DNA of 64,000 nt from an uncultured Candidatus Hydrogenedens sp. (GTDB lineage: Bacteria > Desulfobacterota_D > UBA1144): the NCBI GenBank assembly GCA_902609885.1, contig CACLTT010000003.1, forward strand, positions 72,809 to 136,808, in the 5' to 3' direction. Below, one piece after another: positions 10,655 to 20,498 of this stretch. The notes beneath the pieces are model-generated. The model made no database searches and was not told where the DNA came from. It was given only the letters and a program-made list of their open reading frames with translations. How positions within the stretch are numbered: position 1 is the first letter of the stretch; every line of letters starts with the position of its first letter. The position numbers and the translations under genes were made by a program.

Positions 10655-13315
10655 TTAATTTGTTTTTATCATCTGCCTAAGTACAGTTTGTAAGATTCCA
10701 CCATTATAAAAATATTCAACTTCAACAATAGAATCCAGCCTAACCAGCGCTTTTATTTCATTTTTATTACCAGTATCTGAATCAATTTTAATTTTAATTT
10801 CTGATAAGGGTTTTAAACCTTCTTCAATTCCCTCAATTGTAAATTTTTCATTGCCTTTTATTGAATAATATTGAGCATTCTCTCCATCTAAGAATTGAAG
10901 CGGAAGAACACCCATTCCTACTAAATTGCTTCGATGTATTCTCTCAAAACTTTCTGCTAGAACCGCTTTTACTCCAAGGAGCATAGATCCTTTCGCAGCC
11001 CAATCCCTTGAGCTACCTGTTCCATATTCTTTTCCTGCGATTACAATTAAATGAGTTTTAGTCTCTTTATATTTCATTGCAGCGTCATATATCGACATTA
11101 TTTGATCATTATCGAAAAATTTTGTGAAACCACCCTCTACATTATCCAAAATTTTATTTTTTATCCTAATATTTGCAAAAGTTCCTCTCATCATCACTTC
11201 ATGATTCCCTCTTCTTGAACCATAGCTATTAAAATCTTTTTTATTCACGCCTTTATCATTTAAATAAATTCCAGCAGGTGTCTCCTCTGTAAAAGATCCA
11301 GCAGGTGAAATATGATCCGTAGTAATTGAATCACCGAGGTAAGCTAAAACTCTAGCATCCTTAATATCTTCAATTTTGGGTAGATTAATTGAAAATTCAT
11401 CAAAAAATCCTGGTTTTTGAATATATGTAGATTCTGGAGACCATTCATATATAGAGCCCTTAGGAACCGAAATTGATTCCCATCGATCATCACCAGTAAA
11501 AATATTTTTATATCTACTCGAAAAAGTATCTGACTTGATTGAAGAATATACTGTTTCACTTATCTCTTTGTTTGTAGGCCAAATATCTTTCAGATAAACG
11601 TCATCACCAGATAAAGATTTACCAATCGGATCAGAATAAAAGTCTATGTCTACGGTTCCTGCTAAAGCATATGCTACTACCAAAGGTGGAGATGCTAAAT
11701 AAGAAAGTCTAATCAAGGGATGAACTCTACCTTCAAAATTTCTATTTCCGCTTGAAACAGCCGCAACGTGTAAAGAATTGTCTTGGATTGAAGCAGCAAC
11801 ATCATCAGGAAGTGGACCGCTATTCCCAATGCAAGTGGTGCATCCAAAACCTACAGTCTTAAAACCTATTTCAAATAAACTTTTTAATAGATTAGCATTT
11901 TCAAGATAGTCGACTACAACCTTAGAGCCTGGTGCCAAGCTAGTTTTTACATAATCTGGAACTTTCAAACCCAATTCCTCAGCTTTCCTTGCTACAAGAC
12001 CAGCAGTAATCATAACATAAGGGTTAGATGTATTCGTACAGCTTGTAATTGCAGCTAGAACAACGGATCCATTTTTAAGTTTTTCCTCAGAATTGTTAAT
12101 ACTATAAGTTTGACTTTCATGTACTTTTCTATCTTTTAGTTCAATTTTAAGTTGCGATTTCATATTAGATAATAAAATTCTGTCTTGTGGCCTTTTAGGG
12201 CCAGCAAGTGCTGGTTTAACTGACTCGAGATTTAAATATAAAGATTTGTAATATTCTGGATCTTTAGTATTTAACTCCCTAAAGCTTAATTGACTTTTAT
12301 AATATTTTTCAACAAGATCAATCTCATCATCAGTTCTGCCGGTAAGTTTTAAATAATTTAAAGCCTCCTGGTCAACAGGAAAAAAACCCATTGTTGCACC
12401 ATACTCAGGAGCCATATTGGCAATAGTTGCTCTATCAGGAAGAGGGAGATTGTCTAAGCCAGGACCGTAAAATTCAACAAATTTGCCCACAACACCCTCT
12501 TTTCTAAGCATTTCTGTTATGTTTAAAACAAGATCAGTGGCAGTCACCCCTTCACATAAATTACCCTCCAATTTAAATCCTATTACATCAGGAATTAAAA
12601 AATAAAGTGGCTGACCTAACATTGCTGCTTCAGCTTCAATTCCTCCTACCCCCCAACCCAAAACACTTATTCCGTTTATCATAGTGGTATGTGAATCAGT
12701 ACCTACTAATGTGTCAGGTATACAAATACTTTCTCCATTAGTTCCAACTTTTTGGACAAGCTTGGCTAAATATTCAAGATTAACTTGATGAACTATACCG
12801 TTCCCTGGAGGAACTGCTCTAAAATTTTCAAAAGCTGTCTGAGCCCATCTAAGAAAAGAATATCTCTCTTCATTTCTTTCAAACTCAAGCTTGGTATTCA
12901 ATGCAAGTGAATTAATTTCTTTAAAATGATCAACCTGAACAGAATGATCAATAACTAAATCAACAGGAACTAGAGGATTTATTGAGCTAGTATCTTTTCC
13001 AAGCTTATTTATAATATCTCTCATTGCAGCCAAGTCGGCTACGCAGGGGACGCCGGTGAAGTCTTGAAGAACAACTCTTGATGGCCTAAAAGGAATTTCA
13101 AATTTATCATTTTTATTAAAAATGAATTTCTTGATTAAATTTTCGTCAACTATTTTTTCATCATAATTTCTAACTAAATTTTCAAGTAAAATTCTTAATG
13201 AATAAGGCATTAAATCTAAATCAAATGAAAATTTTTCAGACACTTTTTTTAAAGAGTAAAATTTTGATTCTCCACCAGAATAATTGATTGTTTCTATAAA
13301 GTCATTCTTGGTCAT
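10655..13315 (-). CDS. acnA: Aconitate hydratase A
   Basis: Monomeric aconitase of the AcnA/IRP1 type, 886 aa, isomerising citrate to isocitrate. The three [4Fe-4S] cysteines are seen in ITSCTNTSNP and in GFGCTTCIGNSGP. Other family stretches are GTDSHTTMINGISVLGWGVGGIEAE and the swivelling C-terminal domain with GKEYGTGSSRDWAAKG. It begins with a good site GGGAGATACAG before ATG and is the first gene of the TCA run acnA-icd-mdh-sdhCAB-sucC, 51 bases after rpiB. Confidence 0.98.
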   Translation of the reverse strand: MTKNDFIETINYSGGESKFYSLKKVSEKFSFDLDLMPYSLRILLENLVRNYDEKIVDENLIKKFIFNKNDKFEIPFRPSRVVLQDFTGVPCVADLAAMRDIINKLGKDTSSINPLVPVDLVIDHSVQVDHFKEINSLALNTKLEFERNEERYSFLRWAQTAFENFRAVPPGNGIVHQVNLEYLAKLVQKVGTNGESICIPDTLVGTDSHTTMINGISVLGWGVGGIEAEAAMLGQPLYFLIPDVIGFKLEGNLCEGVTATDLVLNITEMLRKEGVVGKFVEFYGPGLDNLPLPDRATIANMAPEYGATMGFFPVDQEALNYLKLTGRTDDEIDLVEKYYKSQLSFRELNTKDPEYYKSLYLNLESVKPALAGPKRPQDRILLSNMKSQLKIELKDRKVHESQTYSINNSEEKLKNGSVVLAAITSCTNTSNPYVMITAGLVARKAEELGLKVPDYVKTSLAPGSKVVVDYLENANLLKSLFEIGFKTVGFGCTTCIGNSGPLPDDVAASIQDNSLHVAAVSSGNRNFEGRVHPLIRLSYLASPPLVVAYALAGTVDIDFYSDPIGKSLSGDDVYLKDIWPTNKEISETVYSSIKSDTFSSRYKNIFTGDDRWESISVPKGSIYEWSPESTYIQKPGFFDEFSINLPKIEDIKDARVLAYLGDSITTDHISPAGSFTEETPAGIYLNDKGVNKKDFNSYGSRRGNHEVMMRGTFANIRIKNKILDNVEGGFTKFFDNDQIMSIYDAAMKYKETKTHLIVIAGKEYGTGSSRDWAAKGSMLLGVKAVLAESFERIHRSNLVGMGVLPLQFLDGENAQYYSIKGNEKFTIEGIEEGLKPLSEIKIKIDSDTGNKNEIKALVRLDSIVEVEYFYNGGILQTVLRQMIKTN

Positions 13316-13366
13316 CTGTATCTCCCGATTATAAATTTTACTGGATTTGCAGATTTTTGCTAAATT

Positions 13367-13816
13367 TTAAGCAAAATTAATATTTTCTATTTGTTTCAAC
13401 TTGTTTAATCTGTCCTCATGCCTCTCGCCTTCGTAATCTGACGTGAGCCATAATTCAACTATATTCTTAGCAACATCTATAGAAACATACCTAGATCCTA
13501 TAGTAATAATATTGGTATTATTGTGCGCTCTTGACATAGTTGCAATATTTACATCATTTGCAATAACAGCTCTTACATTAGGAAATTTATTTGCAACAAT
13601 ATTCATTCCGCAGCCTGATGCACAAATTAGTATACCGCGTTCGAAATGTCCTTGAGACACTTTGTTTGCTACTTCAGATGCGGTGTCAGGATAGTCACAT
13701 GGATCATCATCAAATGATCCGAAATCTTTTACTTCAAAACCAAGTTTAGAAATATAACTTTTTAACTCTTCTTTCAGCGAAAAGCCTCTATGATCACAAC
13801 CTATAGCAATTTTCAT
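13367..13816 (-). CDS. rpiB: Ribose-5-phosphate isomerase B
   Basis: Sugar-phosphate isomerase of the RpiB/LacAB family, interconverting ribose 5-phosphate and ribulose 5-phosphate in the pentose phosphate pathway. Motifs are MKIAIGCDHRG at the N-terminus, the phosphate loop and catalytic cysteine in ICASGCGMNIVANK, and RAHNNTNIITIGSR. An ATG at 13828 would give four more residues and overlap fabF, but the start at 13816 is preferred: homologues begin MKIAIG, and it forms a TGATATG junction with the fabF stop, preceded by GAG. The fabF-rpiB order is common in deltaproteobacteria. Confidence 0.93.
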   Translation of the reverse strand: MKIAIGCDHRGFSLKEELKSYISKLGFEVKDFGSFDDDPCDYPDTASEVANKVSQGHFERGILICASGCGMNIVANKFPNVRAVIANDVNIATMSRAHNNTNIITIGSRYVSIDVAKNIVELWLTSDYEGERHEDRLNKLKQIENINFA

Positions 13817-13817
13817 A

Positions 13818-15053
13818 TCAATTCTCAAATTTCTTAAATATTAGAGTACAATTTGTACCACCAAATCCAAATGAATTGCTCAAAGCAATTTTAATCTTTG
13901 AATCTATAGATCTATGAGGGATATAGTTCAAATCACATCCCTCTTGGGGATTATCTAAGTTAATAGTTGGTGGGACGATGCCTTCAGTTAAGGCTAGAGA
14001 GGTTATACCTGCCTCGAGTCCTCCGGCGGCTCCTAACAAATGTCCAGTAATTGATTTTGTAGAGCTAATCAATAAATTTTGAGAATAGTCGCCAAAGACT
14101 CTCTTGATTGCATTCGTCTCATTGATATCGTTCTGTTGTGTAGACGTACCATGAGCATTAATATAATCAATATCCTCTGGATTTATCCCTGAATTTTTTA
14201 GAGCCATTTCCATACAGATAACTGGGCCATCAATAGAGGGTGAAGTTATATGGTGGGCATCACCGCTCATCCCTGAACCTATTAATTCGGCGTAAATTCT
14301 TGCACCTCTTTTTTTGGCATGCTCATATTCTTCAAGCATCACTAAACCTGAACCTTCAGCCATAACAAATCCATCTCTATCTCTATCAAATGGTCTAGAG
14401 GCAGCTTTTGGATCTTCGTTCCTAGTAGAAATTGCTCTCATCACATTAAAACCTGATATTGCAACGTGAACCAGGGGAGCCTCGGCGCCACCTGCAATCA
14501 TTGCGATAGCATCACCTCTTTGAATATTCATAGCTGCATAAGCTATTGCATGCGCTCCGGCTGCACAAGCAGTTGCAGTTGCACAATTTGGTCCTTTTAA
14601 ATTATTAAAGATGGAAACGTATCCAGCAGCCATATTAGGAACCATTGATGGGACAAAAAAAGGTGAGACTCTGGACGGGCCCTTTTCTCTATATGCTATG
14701 ACGTTGTCGACAAACGTTTGAATTCCACCAATGCCTGATCCTATATATGATCCAATTAAGTGCTCATTTTTGGAACTTATTTCAAATCCTGAATCTTTTA
14801 ATGCTAATACAGCAGCTGCTGCTGCATATCTTATAAAAACATCGCTTCTTCTAGCTTCTTTTGCATCAATAAAATCTTCAGCTTTGAAATTTTCTGCAAT
14901 CTCTCCACCAAACTTTGTTTTCAAATCACTGTTATCTACTCTTTTTAAAAAATCAATTCCTGAAATACCTTCTTTTACCTTAGGCCATATCTCATCTTTC
15001 CCAACACCTTGGGAAGAAACCATTCCAATACCAGTAACAACAACTCTATTCAT
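13818..15053 (-). CDS. fabF: Beta-ketoacyl-ACP synthase II
   Basis: Condensing enzyme of fatty acid elongation, 411 aa, joining malonyl-ACP to an acyl chain. The thiolase-fold triad is visible: the nucleophilic Cys in CATATACAAGAHA, and the two His in NAHGTSTQQND and SITGHLLGAAGG. The glycine-rich C-terminal SNSFGFGGTN is present. It starts one base after the acpP stop and ends where rpiB begins, so it belongs to the fabD-fabG-acpP-fabF operon. Since fabH is not in this cluster, chain initiation must be encoded elsewhere. Confidence 0.97.
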   Translation of the reverse strand: MNRVVVTGIGMVSSQGVGKDEIWPKVKEGISGIDFLKRVDNSDLKTKFGGEIAENFKAEDFIDAKEARRSDVFIRYAAAAAVLALKDSGFEISSKNEHLIGSYIGSGIGGIQTFVDNVIAYREKGPSRVSPFFVPSMVPNMAAGYVSIFNNLKGPNCATATACAAGAHAIAYAAMNIQRGDAIAMIAGGAEAPLVHVAISGFNVMRAISTRNEDPKAASRPFDRDRDGFVMAEGSGLVMLEEYEHAKKRGARIYAELIGSGMSGDAHHITSPSIDGPVICMEMALKNSGINPEDIDYINAHGTSTQQNDINETNAIKRVFGDYSQNLLISSTKSITGHLLGAAGGLEAGITSLALTEGIVPPTINLDNPQEGCDLNYIPHRSIDSKIKIALSNSFGFGGTNCTLIFKKFEN

Positions 15054-16051
<998 letters not shown>

Positions 16052-16966
16052 TTAAATTTTATCCAAGTCAGCCTTTTTGCCAAAATTATTGATAGAACAA
16101 TCTTTTGTAATTCTTTTTATTAACCCAGACAAAACATTTTTTGGACCAACTTCAATAAATTGATTTACACCAAGATTTTTATTTAGATAATTAATAGATT
16201 GATGCCAGAGAACAGGGCTAATTAACTGATCTAATAAGAGATTTTTAATTTTCATTCTATCGTTAAAGATCTTTGCATCAAAGTTAGTTATCATTGGTAT
16301 TTTGAAATCCAAAAAATTCACAGAATCTAAGACACTCTTCATTTTTTCTACCGCTGAAGACATTAGTTTAGAGTGAAAAGGTGCACTGACATCTAGCAAA
16401 ACAACCCTTTTAGCTCCAGCTTTCTTAGCAAGTTCCGCAGCTTTTTCTACTGCAAATTTAACACCAGAAATAACAACTTGGCCTAAACTATTGTAATTTG
16501 CGGGTGAAACTTGTGCATCATCACTTGAAGCATCTTTACATATTTGATTTACATCTTCATCCGCTAATCCAAGAACTGCTGCCATACCACCTACACCTAA
16601 TGGCACCGCCTGCTGGGTAAACTCACCTCTTTTTCTTACGGCCCACACAGCATCTTCAAAATCTATAGAACCTGATGCAACTAATGCTGAATATTCTCCT
16701 AAGCTATGTCCCGCTACGTAAGATGGATTAATAATTTTTTCAGATTTAAGAACTTCGTGAGCCGCGGTGCTAACAGTTAAAATAGCTGGCTGTGCATTAA
16801 CGGTTAAATGAACATCTTCACTTTCAAAACACAACTTTTTCATGTCAATTGAAAGTTTATCGCTAGCCTTTTCAAATATTTCTCTTGCAATAGTGAAATT
16901 ATCATAAAGATCTTTTCCCATTCCTACATATTGAGAACCTTGTCCAGGAAAAACTAAAGCTAACAA
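16052..16966 (-). CDS. fabD: Malonyl-CoA:ACP acyltransferase
   Basis: Transfers the malonyl group from CoA to ACP for fatty acid synthesis, 304 aa. Visible are the oxyanion loop VFPGQGSQYVGMG, the nucleophile in GHSLGEYSALVA, the malonate-binding Arg region (RKRGEFTQQAVPLG) and the C-terminal GPKNVLSGL. The start codon is TTG, preceded by GGAG at eight bases. In most bacteria plsX and fabH lie between rpmF and fabD; here both are absent from the cluster. Confidence 0.96.
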   Translation of the reverse strand: MLALVFPGQGSQYVGMGKDLYDNFTIAREIFEKASDKLSIDMKKLCFESEDVHLTVNAQPAILTVSTAAHEVLKSEKIINPSYVAGHSLGEYSALVASGSIDFEDAVWAVRKRGEFTQQAVPLGVGGMAAVLGLADEDVNQICKDASSDDAQVSPANYNSLGQVVISGVKFAVEKAAELAKKAGAKRVVLLDVSAPFHSKLMSSAVEKMKSVLDSVNFLDFKIPMITNFDAKIFNDRMKIKNLLLDQLISPVLWHQSINYLNKNLGVNQFIEVGPKNVLSGLIKRITKDCSINNFGKKADLDKI

Positions 16967-16994
16967 TTATAAACTCCAATAAACATTTAATGTT

Positions 16995-17159
16995 CTACGA
17001 TTTTCTAGATTGCTGAAATTCCTCTATTGATGAGTACCTATGAGCTACTTTCAATTCACCAGATTTTTTATTCAACGATACACCTGGCAATTTAAGATCT
17101 TGATGATTTCTTCTTTTGCCAACTTTTGACTTTGATTTTTTTCTTTTAGGTACAGCCAT
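16995..17159 (-). CDS. rpmF: 50S ribosomal protein L32
   Basis: Small basic ribosomal protein (54 aa) starting MAVPKRKKSKSKVGKRR and containing NHQDLKLPGVSLNKKSGE and KVAHRYSS, all characteristic of L32. The C-terminal half lacks the CxxC zinc ligands of some L32 forms. An AAGGATAATAA leader with an AGGA site precedes the ATG. It stands at the head of the fatty acid cluster, the usual place for rpmF, 28 bases before fabD. Confidence 0.95.
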   Translation of the reverse strand: MAVPKRKKSKSKVGKRRNHQDLKLPGVSLNKKSGELKVAHRYSSIEEFQQSRKS

Positions 17160-17235
17160 TTTATTATCCTTATTTAACCACTATTATATGATAAAAATTT
17201 ATTTTTACAATAAAATATGTATATCTATACAAAAT

Positions 17236-18687
17236 TTAATTTATTAATAGTTTTTTGGTATATTTATGTTTGGGAGAATTAATAATTTCTTCCACTTCAC
17301 CATCTTCAATAATTTGTCCATTTTCTAATATACAAACTCTTTCACATATTTTATTTATAAAGTTAATATCATGAGAAACAACCAATAGTGTTAAGTTTCT
17401 TTCAATTTTTAATTTTTTTATAATATTTATAATTTCAATCTGAACATAAGGATCTAGCGAAGATACTGGTTCATCCATAATTAGAAATTTAGGGCTCCAT
17501 AATAGAGATTTTACAATCAAAACTCTTTGCCTTTGACCTCCACTCAATTGCATAGGATATAAATTAAGAATGTTTACATTTAAATTCAATCTTTTTAAAT
17601 ATTGAAAAATTAAATTATTAAAAACATCCTTATTTTTTCTAATTAATTTATTAAGATCAAATAAAATATCTTTTATTTTCCTCTTTGGGTTAAGCGACCC
17701 TAAAAGATCTTGGTTTACATGCTGCACTATTGAAGAATATTCGGTATAAGTATAGTTTTTTATCTCTTTTCCATACAATTTTATCTCACCAGAGTAATTA
17801 TCATATTGTTTGACAATAGTTTTTGCTAATGTTGATTTACCAGAGCCACTTAAACCCAATATTCCGATGGTCTGATTTTCAAAAATTTCTAAATTAATAT
17901 TCCTCAGAATTTTAGTATTATCTATACTTATACTAAGCGAATTAATAGATATTATATTTTTATTCTTTTGGTTTAATTTTATATCTTTATTATCATAAAA
18001 ATCACTATCCAGATCGTGCTTGCTAATTTCTCTTATATTTTTATTTTCTATTTTAAATAAAATATCACAGAAATCTTTTACTAAATCAAAATTATGAGAA
18101 ATTATAATAATTCCAATACTTCTTTCATTACAAATATTATTCAATAATTTTAGAATCTTATTTTGATTGAAACTGTCTAAAGAGGAAGTTGCTTCATCTG
18201 CTAAAATTAATTTTGGATTATTTTGAAGGCTCAATGCTATTAAAACTCTTTGTGCCATACCACCACTTAATTGATAAGGATATTTTTTTAACAATAAATC
18301 AAAATCACTTAATCCAACTTCATGAAGTAAATTCTTTATTTCAATGTTAAGATCTTTTTTTGCTTGTCTTTTTTTATCATTAATTTTAAAATGGTCATAA
18401 ATACTAATACTTGGATTTAATGATGATAATGGTTCTTGAGGAATATAAGATACATTTTCTGAATAATTATTATCTGATCCATTTATAGAAATCTTATCAA
18501 AAATTTTTCTTGCTCCATATTCTATTTCCGAATTAATTAAAGAATAAGCAAATAAAGATTTGCCTTCCCCACTTTTCCCAATTAATCCTATTTTGCATGG
18601 CTTATTTATACTAATACTAATATTATTTAATAATATTTTGTCATCAATATATAAGTTTAAATTTTTTATTTCTATATATTTTTCCAT
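17236..18687 (-). CDS. Tandem ABC transporter ATPase (peptide/nickel type, YejF/DppDF-like)
   Basis: One chain (483 aa) carrying two ABC ATPase domains, like fused oligopeptide-transporter ATPases. Domain 1 has Walker A GLIGKSGEGKS near residue 34, signature LSGGMAQR and Walker B LILADEATSSLD. Domain 2 has GLSGSGKST, LSGGQRQR and LIMDEPVSSLD. Both signatures are of the peptide/nickel importer group. The C-terminal oligopeptide-binding extension is short. No permease or substrate-binding protein gene is next to it, so the substrate is unknown and its membrane partners must be encoded elsewhere. It is divergent from the gene at 18705. Confidence 0.88.
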   Translation of the reverse strand: MEKYIEIKNLNLYIDDKILLNNISISINKPCKIGLIGKSGEGKSLFAYSLINSEIEYGARKIFDKISINGSDNNYSENVSYIPQEPLSSLNPSISIYDHFKINDKKRQAKKDLNIEIKNLLHEVGLSDFDLLLKKYPYQLSGGMAQRVLIALSLQNNPKLILADEATSSLDSFNQNKILKLLNNICNERSIGIIIISHNFDLVKDFCDILFKIENKNIREISKHDLDSDFYDNKDIKLNQKNKNIISINSLSISIDNTKILRNINLEIFENQTIGILGLSGSGKSTLAKTIVKQYDNYSGEIKLYGKEIKNYTYTEYSSIVQHVNQDLLGSLNPKRKIKDILFDLNKLIRKNKDVFNNLIFQYLKRLNLNVNILNLYPMQLSGGQRQRVLIVKSLLWSPKFLIMDEPVSSLDPYVQIEIINIIKKLKIERNLTLLVVSHDINFINKICERVCILENGQIIEDGEVEEIINSPKHKYTKKLLIN

Positions 18688-18704
18688 TCTAACTATAAGA
18701 CTCT

Positions 18705-19229
18705 ATGATATTAAAAGTGTATAATTTAATTATGGAAAATAAAATTAAAATTATAATATTATGCATTATTTTGTTAACTGGTAGCTATTTTGGTTTTTCT
18801 TACTATTCAGATAACAAAGTTTTAGAAGCTGATCAAAAAATGAAAAATGTGAATTTTAAAATAGAAAATAAAGATTACGAAGACAGAGAGAAACTTAATA
18901 CATATTTTAATGATTTAAAAAATAAGAATATTGATTCCTCATATCTTGTTCTGATAATTAAATCTATAAATTACAATTTACGAAATCAAAATGATATTAG
19001 GGTTAGTGAAATTGATATTTTGATGGATTTTTATGAAGGTGAATATAAAACGAAATTTAAAAATATTGCTTCGAGTTTATCACACGATATGTTTGTTTCA
19101 ATGATTAGCAAATTATTGTCAATAAATAGAATGTGTGAAAAGGCAAAATTATTTTCTAATAAAATTAAAAAATTTAATTCTATTAAAGATGACACCGATA
19201 ACTTTATTGTTGTCTGTAAGGAGAAATAA
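18705..19229 (+). CDS. Membrane-anchored protein of unknown function
   Basis: Not recognised. The 174-residue product has one N-terminal transmembrane segment (about residues 14-32, IIILCIILLTGSYFGFSYYS) with positive charges before it, so the rest is probably in the periplasm. The remainder is charged and helical (KNVNFKIENKDYEDREK onwards) and could be a TPR-like or YfgM-like fold, which is a guess. An in-frame ATG at 18732 (MENKIKIII) is an alternative and perhaps better start. The stop lies one base before the downstream TauE-like gene, whose ribosome-binding site is inside this gene, so they are probably translated together. Confidence 0.65.
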   Translation: MILKVYNLIMENKIKIIILCIILLTGSYFGFSYYSDNKVLEADQKMKNVNFKIENKDYEDREKLNTYFNDLKNKNIDSSYLVLIIKSINYNLRNQNDIRVSEIDILMDFYEGEYKTKFKNIASSLSHDMFVSMISKLLSINRMCEKAKLFSNKIKKFNSIKDDTDNFIVVCKEK

Positions 19230-19230
19230 C

Positions 19231-19581
19231 ATGATTATTTATTTACTAATTGGAATTATTGGAGGCTTTCTGAGTGGTTTTATGGGCATTGGGGGTGGAA
19301 TAATTATGGTTCCATTCATGGTATTGTTAGCTGGCTTCTCGCAACATTTAGCGCAAGGCACCTCATTAGCTGTCTTAAGTATTCCAATTGTAATTTTTGG
19401 TGCTTACCAATATTATCTTCAAGGAAATGTGAATATAAAAGCAGCTCTAATAATTGCACTGTTCTTTTGTATTGGAATTTATTTCGGGTCTAAATATGCA
19501 CAAAGTATTAACCCAGAAACACTTAAAATAATTTTTGGTTTTATAATAATACTTGTTGGAATTAAAATGATAACTACATAA
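19231..19581 (+). CDS. Half-length TauE/SafE family membrane protein
   Basis: Inner-membrane protein of the TauE/SafE (DUF81) sulfite/anion exporter family, 116 aa with about four hydrophobic helices. The family hallmark GFLSGFMGIGGGIIMVPF is at the N-terminus and the second half keeps GIYFGSKYAQSINPETLKIIFG. Typical members are about 250 aa with two copies of this unit, so this one may work as a dimer. The start at 19231 is chosen because of an AGGAGAAATAAC leader; the frame is open further upstream but inside the preceding gene. Substrate is unknown. Confidence 0.8.
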   Translation: MIIYLLIGIIGGFLSGFMGIGGGIIMVPFMVLLAGFSQHLAQGTSLAVLSIPIVIFGAYQYYLQGNVNIKAALIIALFFCIGIYFGSKYAQSINPETLKIIFGFIIILVGIKMITT

Positions 19582-19583
19582 AA

Positions 19584-20498
19584 TTATATAAAATTTTTAA
19601 TTATTTCCTCAATTTCATTATGATCTTTACACCATTTTATTTCACTGTCTTTTCTTAGCCAAGTCATTTGTCTTTTAGCAAGTCTACGAGTATTTATAAT
19701 GATTTTATTTATGGAGTCTTTCAAACTACTACCCTCATTTAAATAATGCAAAATTTCTTTATATCCAATAGAATAAAGTGGCTTAATATTATTCCCATAT
19801 TTTAGAATTATATTTTTTACCTCATTAATAAGACCATTTTCAATAATTTCATAAACTCTTTTTTCTATCAATAAATCTAATTCGGTTTTTGGAATATTAA
19901 GAGATATTTTTAAATATTTTACGTTCCTAATTTTTTCTTTTGGTGATTTGGATAAAAATTCTGACGGCTTTTCACCTGTAACATAATATATTTCTAACAA
20001 TCTAATAATTCTATTTGTATCATTTGGTGATACTTTATCTGATGAGCTAGAATCTATTTGAGATAAATTTTCGTATAATGAATTTAGTCCATTAAGCTTA
20101 ATTTTTTTAATTAATTCATTTCTAATGTTTTCATCTTTATTTATGCCAGGAGTCAAGCCATTCAAAAGGGCATCAATATAAAGTTGCGTGCCACCCGATA
20201 TTATAAAAGTACTTTTATCAGATTCATAAATTATCTTTCTGGCATCATGCATAAAATTCCAAGCATTATAATCAGAAAAAGGTTTTACAATATCGATTAA
20301 ATGATGATTAATTATTTTTTGTTGTTTTTTTGTAGGCTTACCAGTTCCAATATCAAAGTCTTGATATACATGCATTGAATCTGCACAAATAATTTCTTTA
20401 TTTAATTTATTTGCAATTTTAAATGAAATGTTTGTTTTACCAGAACAGGTTGGTCCTGTGATTATAATTAGCTTCTTAAATTTCTCTATAGTTGTCAA
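19584..20498 (-). CDS. miaA: tRNA dimethylallyltransferase
   Basis: Adds a dimethylallyl group to N6 of A37 in tRNAs reading UNN codons. The 304-aa protein has the P-loop ITGPTCSGKTN, the motif DSMHVYQDFDIGTGKPT (DSxxVY, with His where Gln is common), GGTQLYIDALLNGL, and a C-terminal TRRLAKRQMTWLR, all family features. The apparent start is TTG at 20498 inside the 3' end of pnp (23-base overlap). It is the last gene of the minus-strand RNA operon and converges with the TauE-like gene with only two bases between. Confidence 0.95.
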   Translation of the reverse strand: MTTIEKFKKLIIITGPTCSGKTNISFKIANKLNKEIICADSMHVYQDFDIGTGKPTKKQQKIINHHLIDIVKPFSDYNAWNFMHDARKIIYESDKSTFIISGGTQLYIDALLNGLTPGINKDENIRNELIKKIKLNGLNSLYENLSQIDSSSSDKVSPNDTNRIIRLLEIYYVTGEKPSEFLSKSPKEKIRNVKYLKISLNIPKTELDLLIEKRVYEIIENGLINEVKNIILKYGNNIKPLYSIGYKEILHYLNEGSSLKDSINKIIINTRRLAKRQMTWLRKDSEIKWCKDHNEIEEIIKNFI

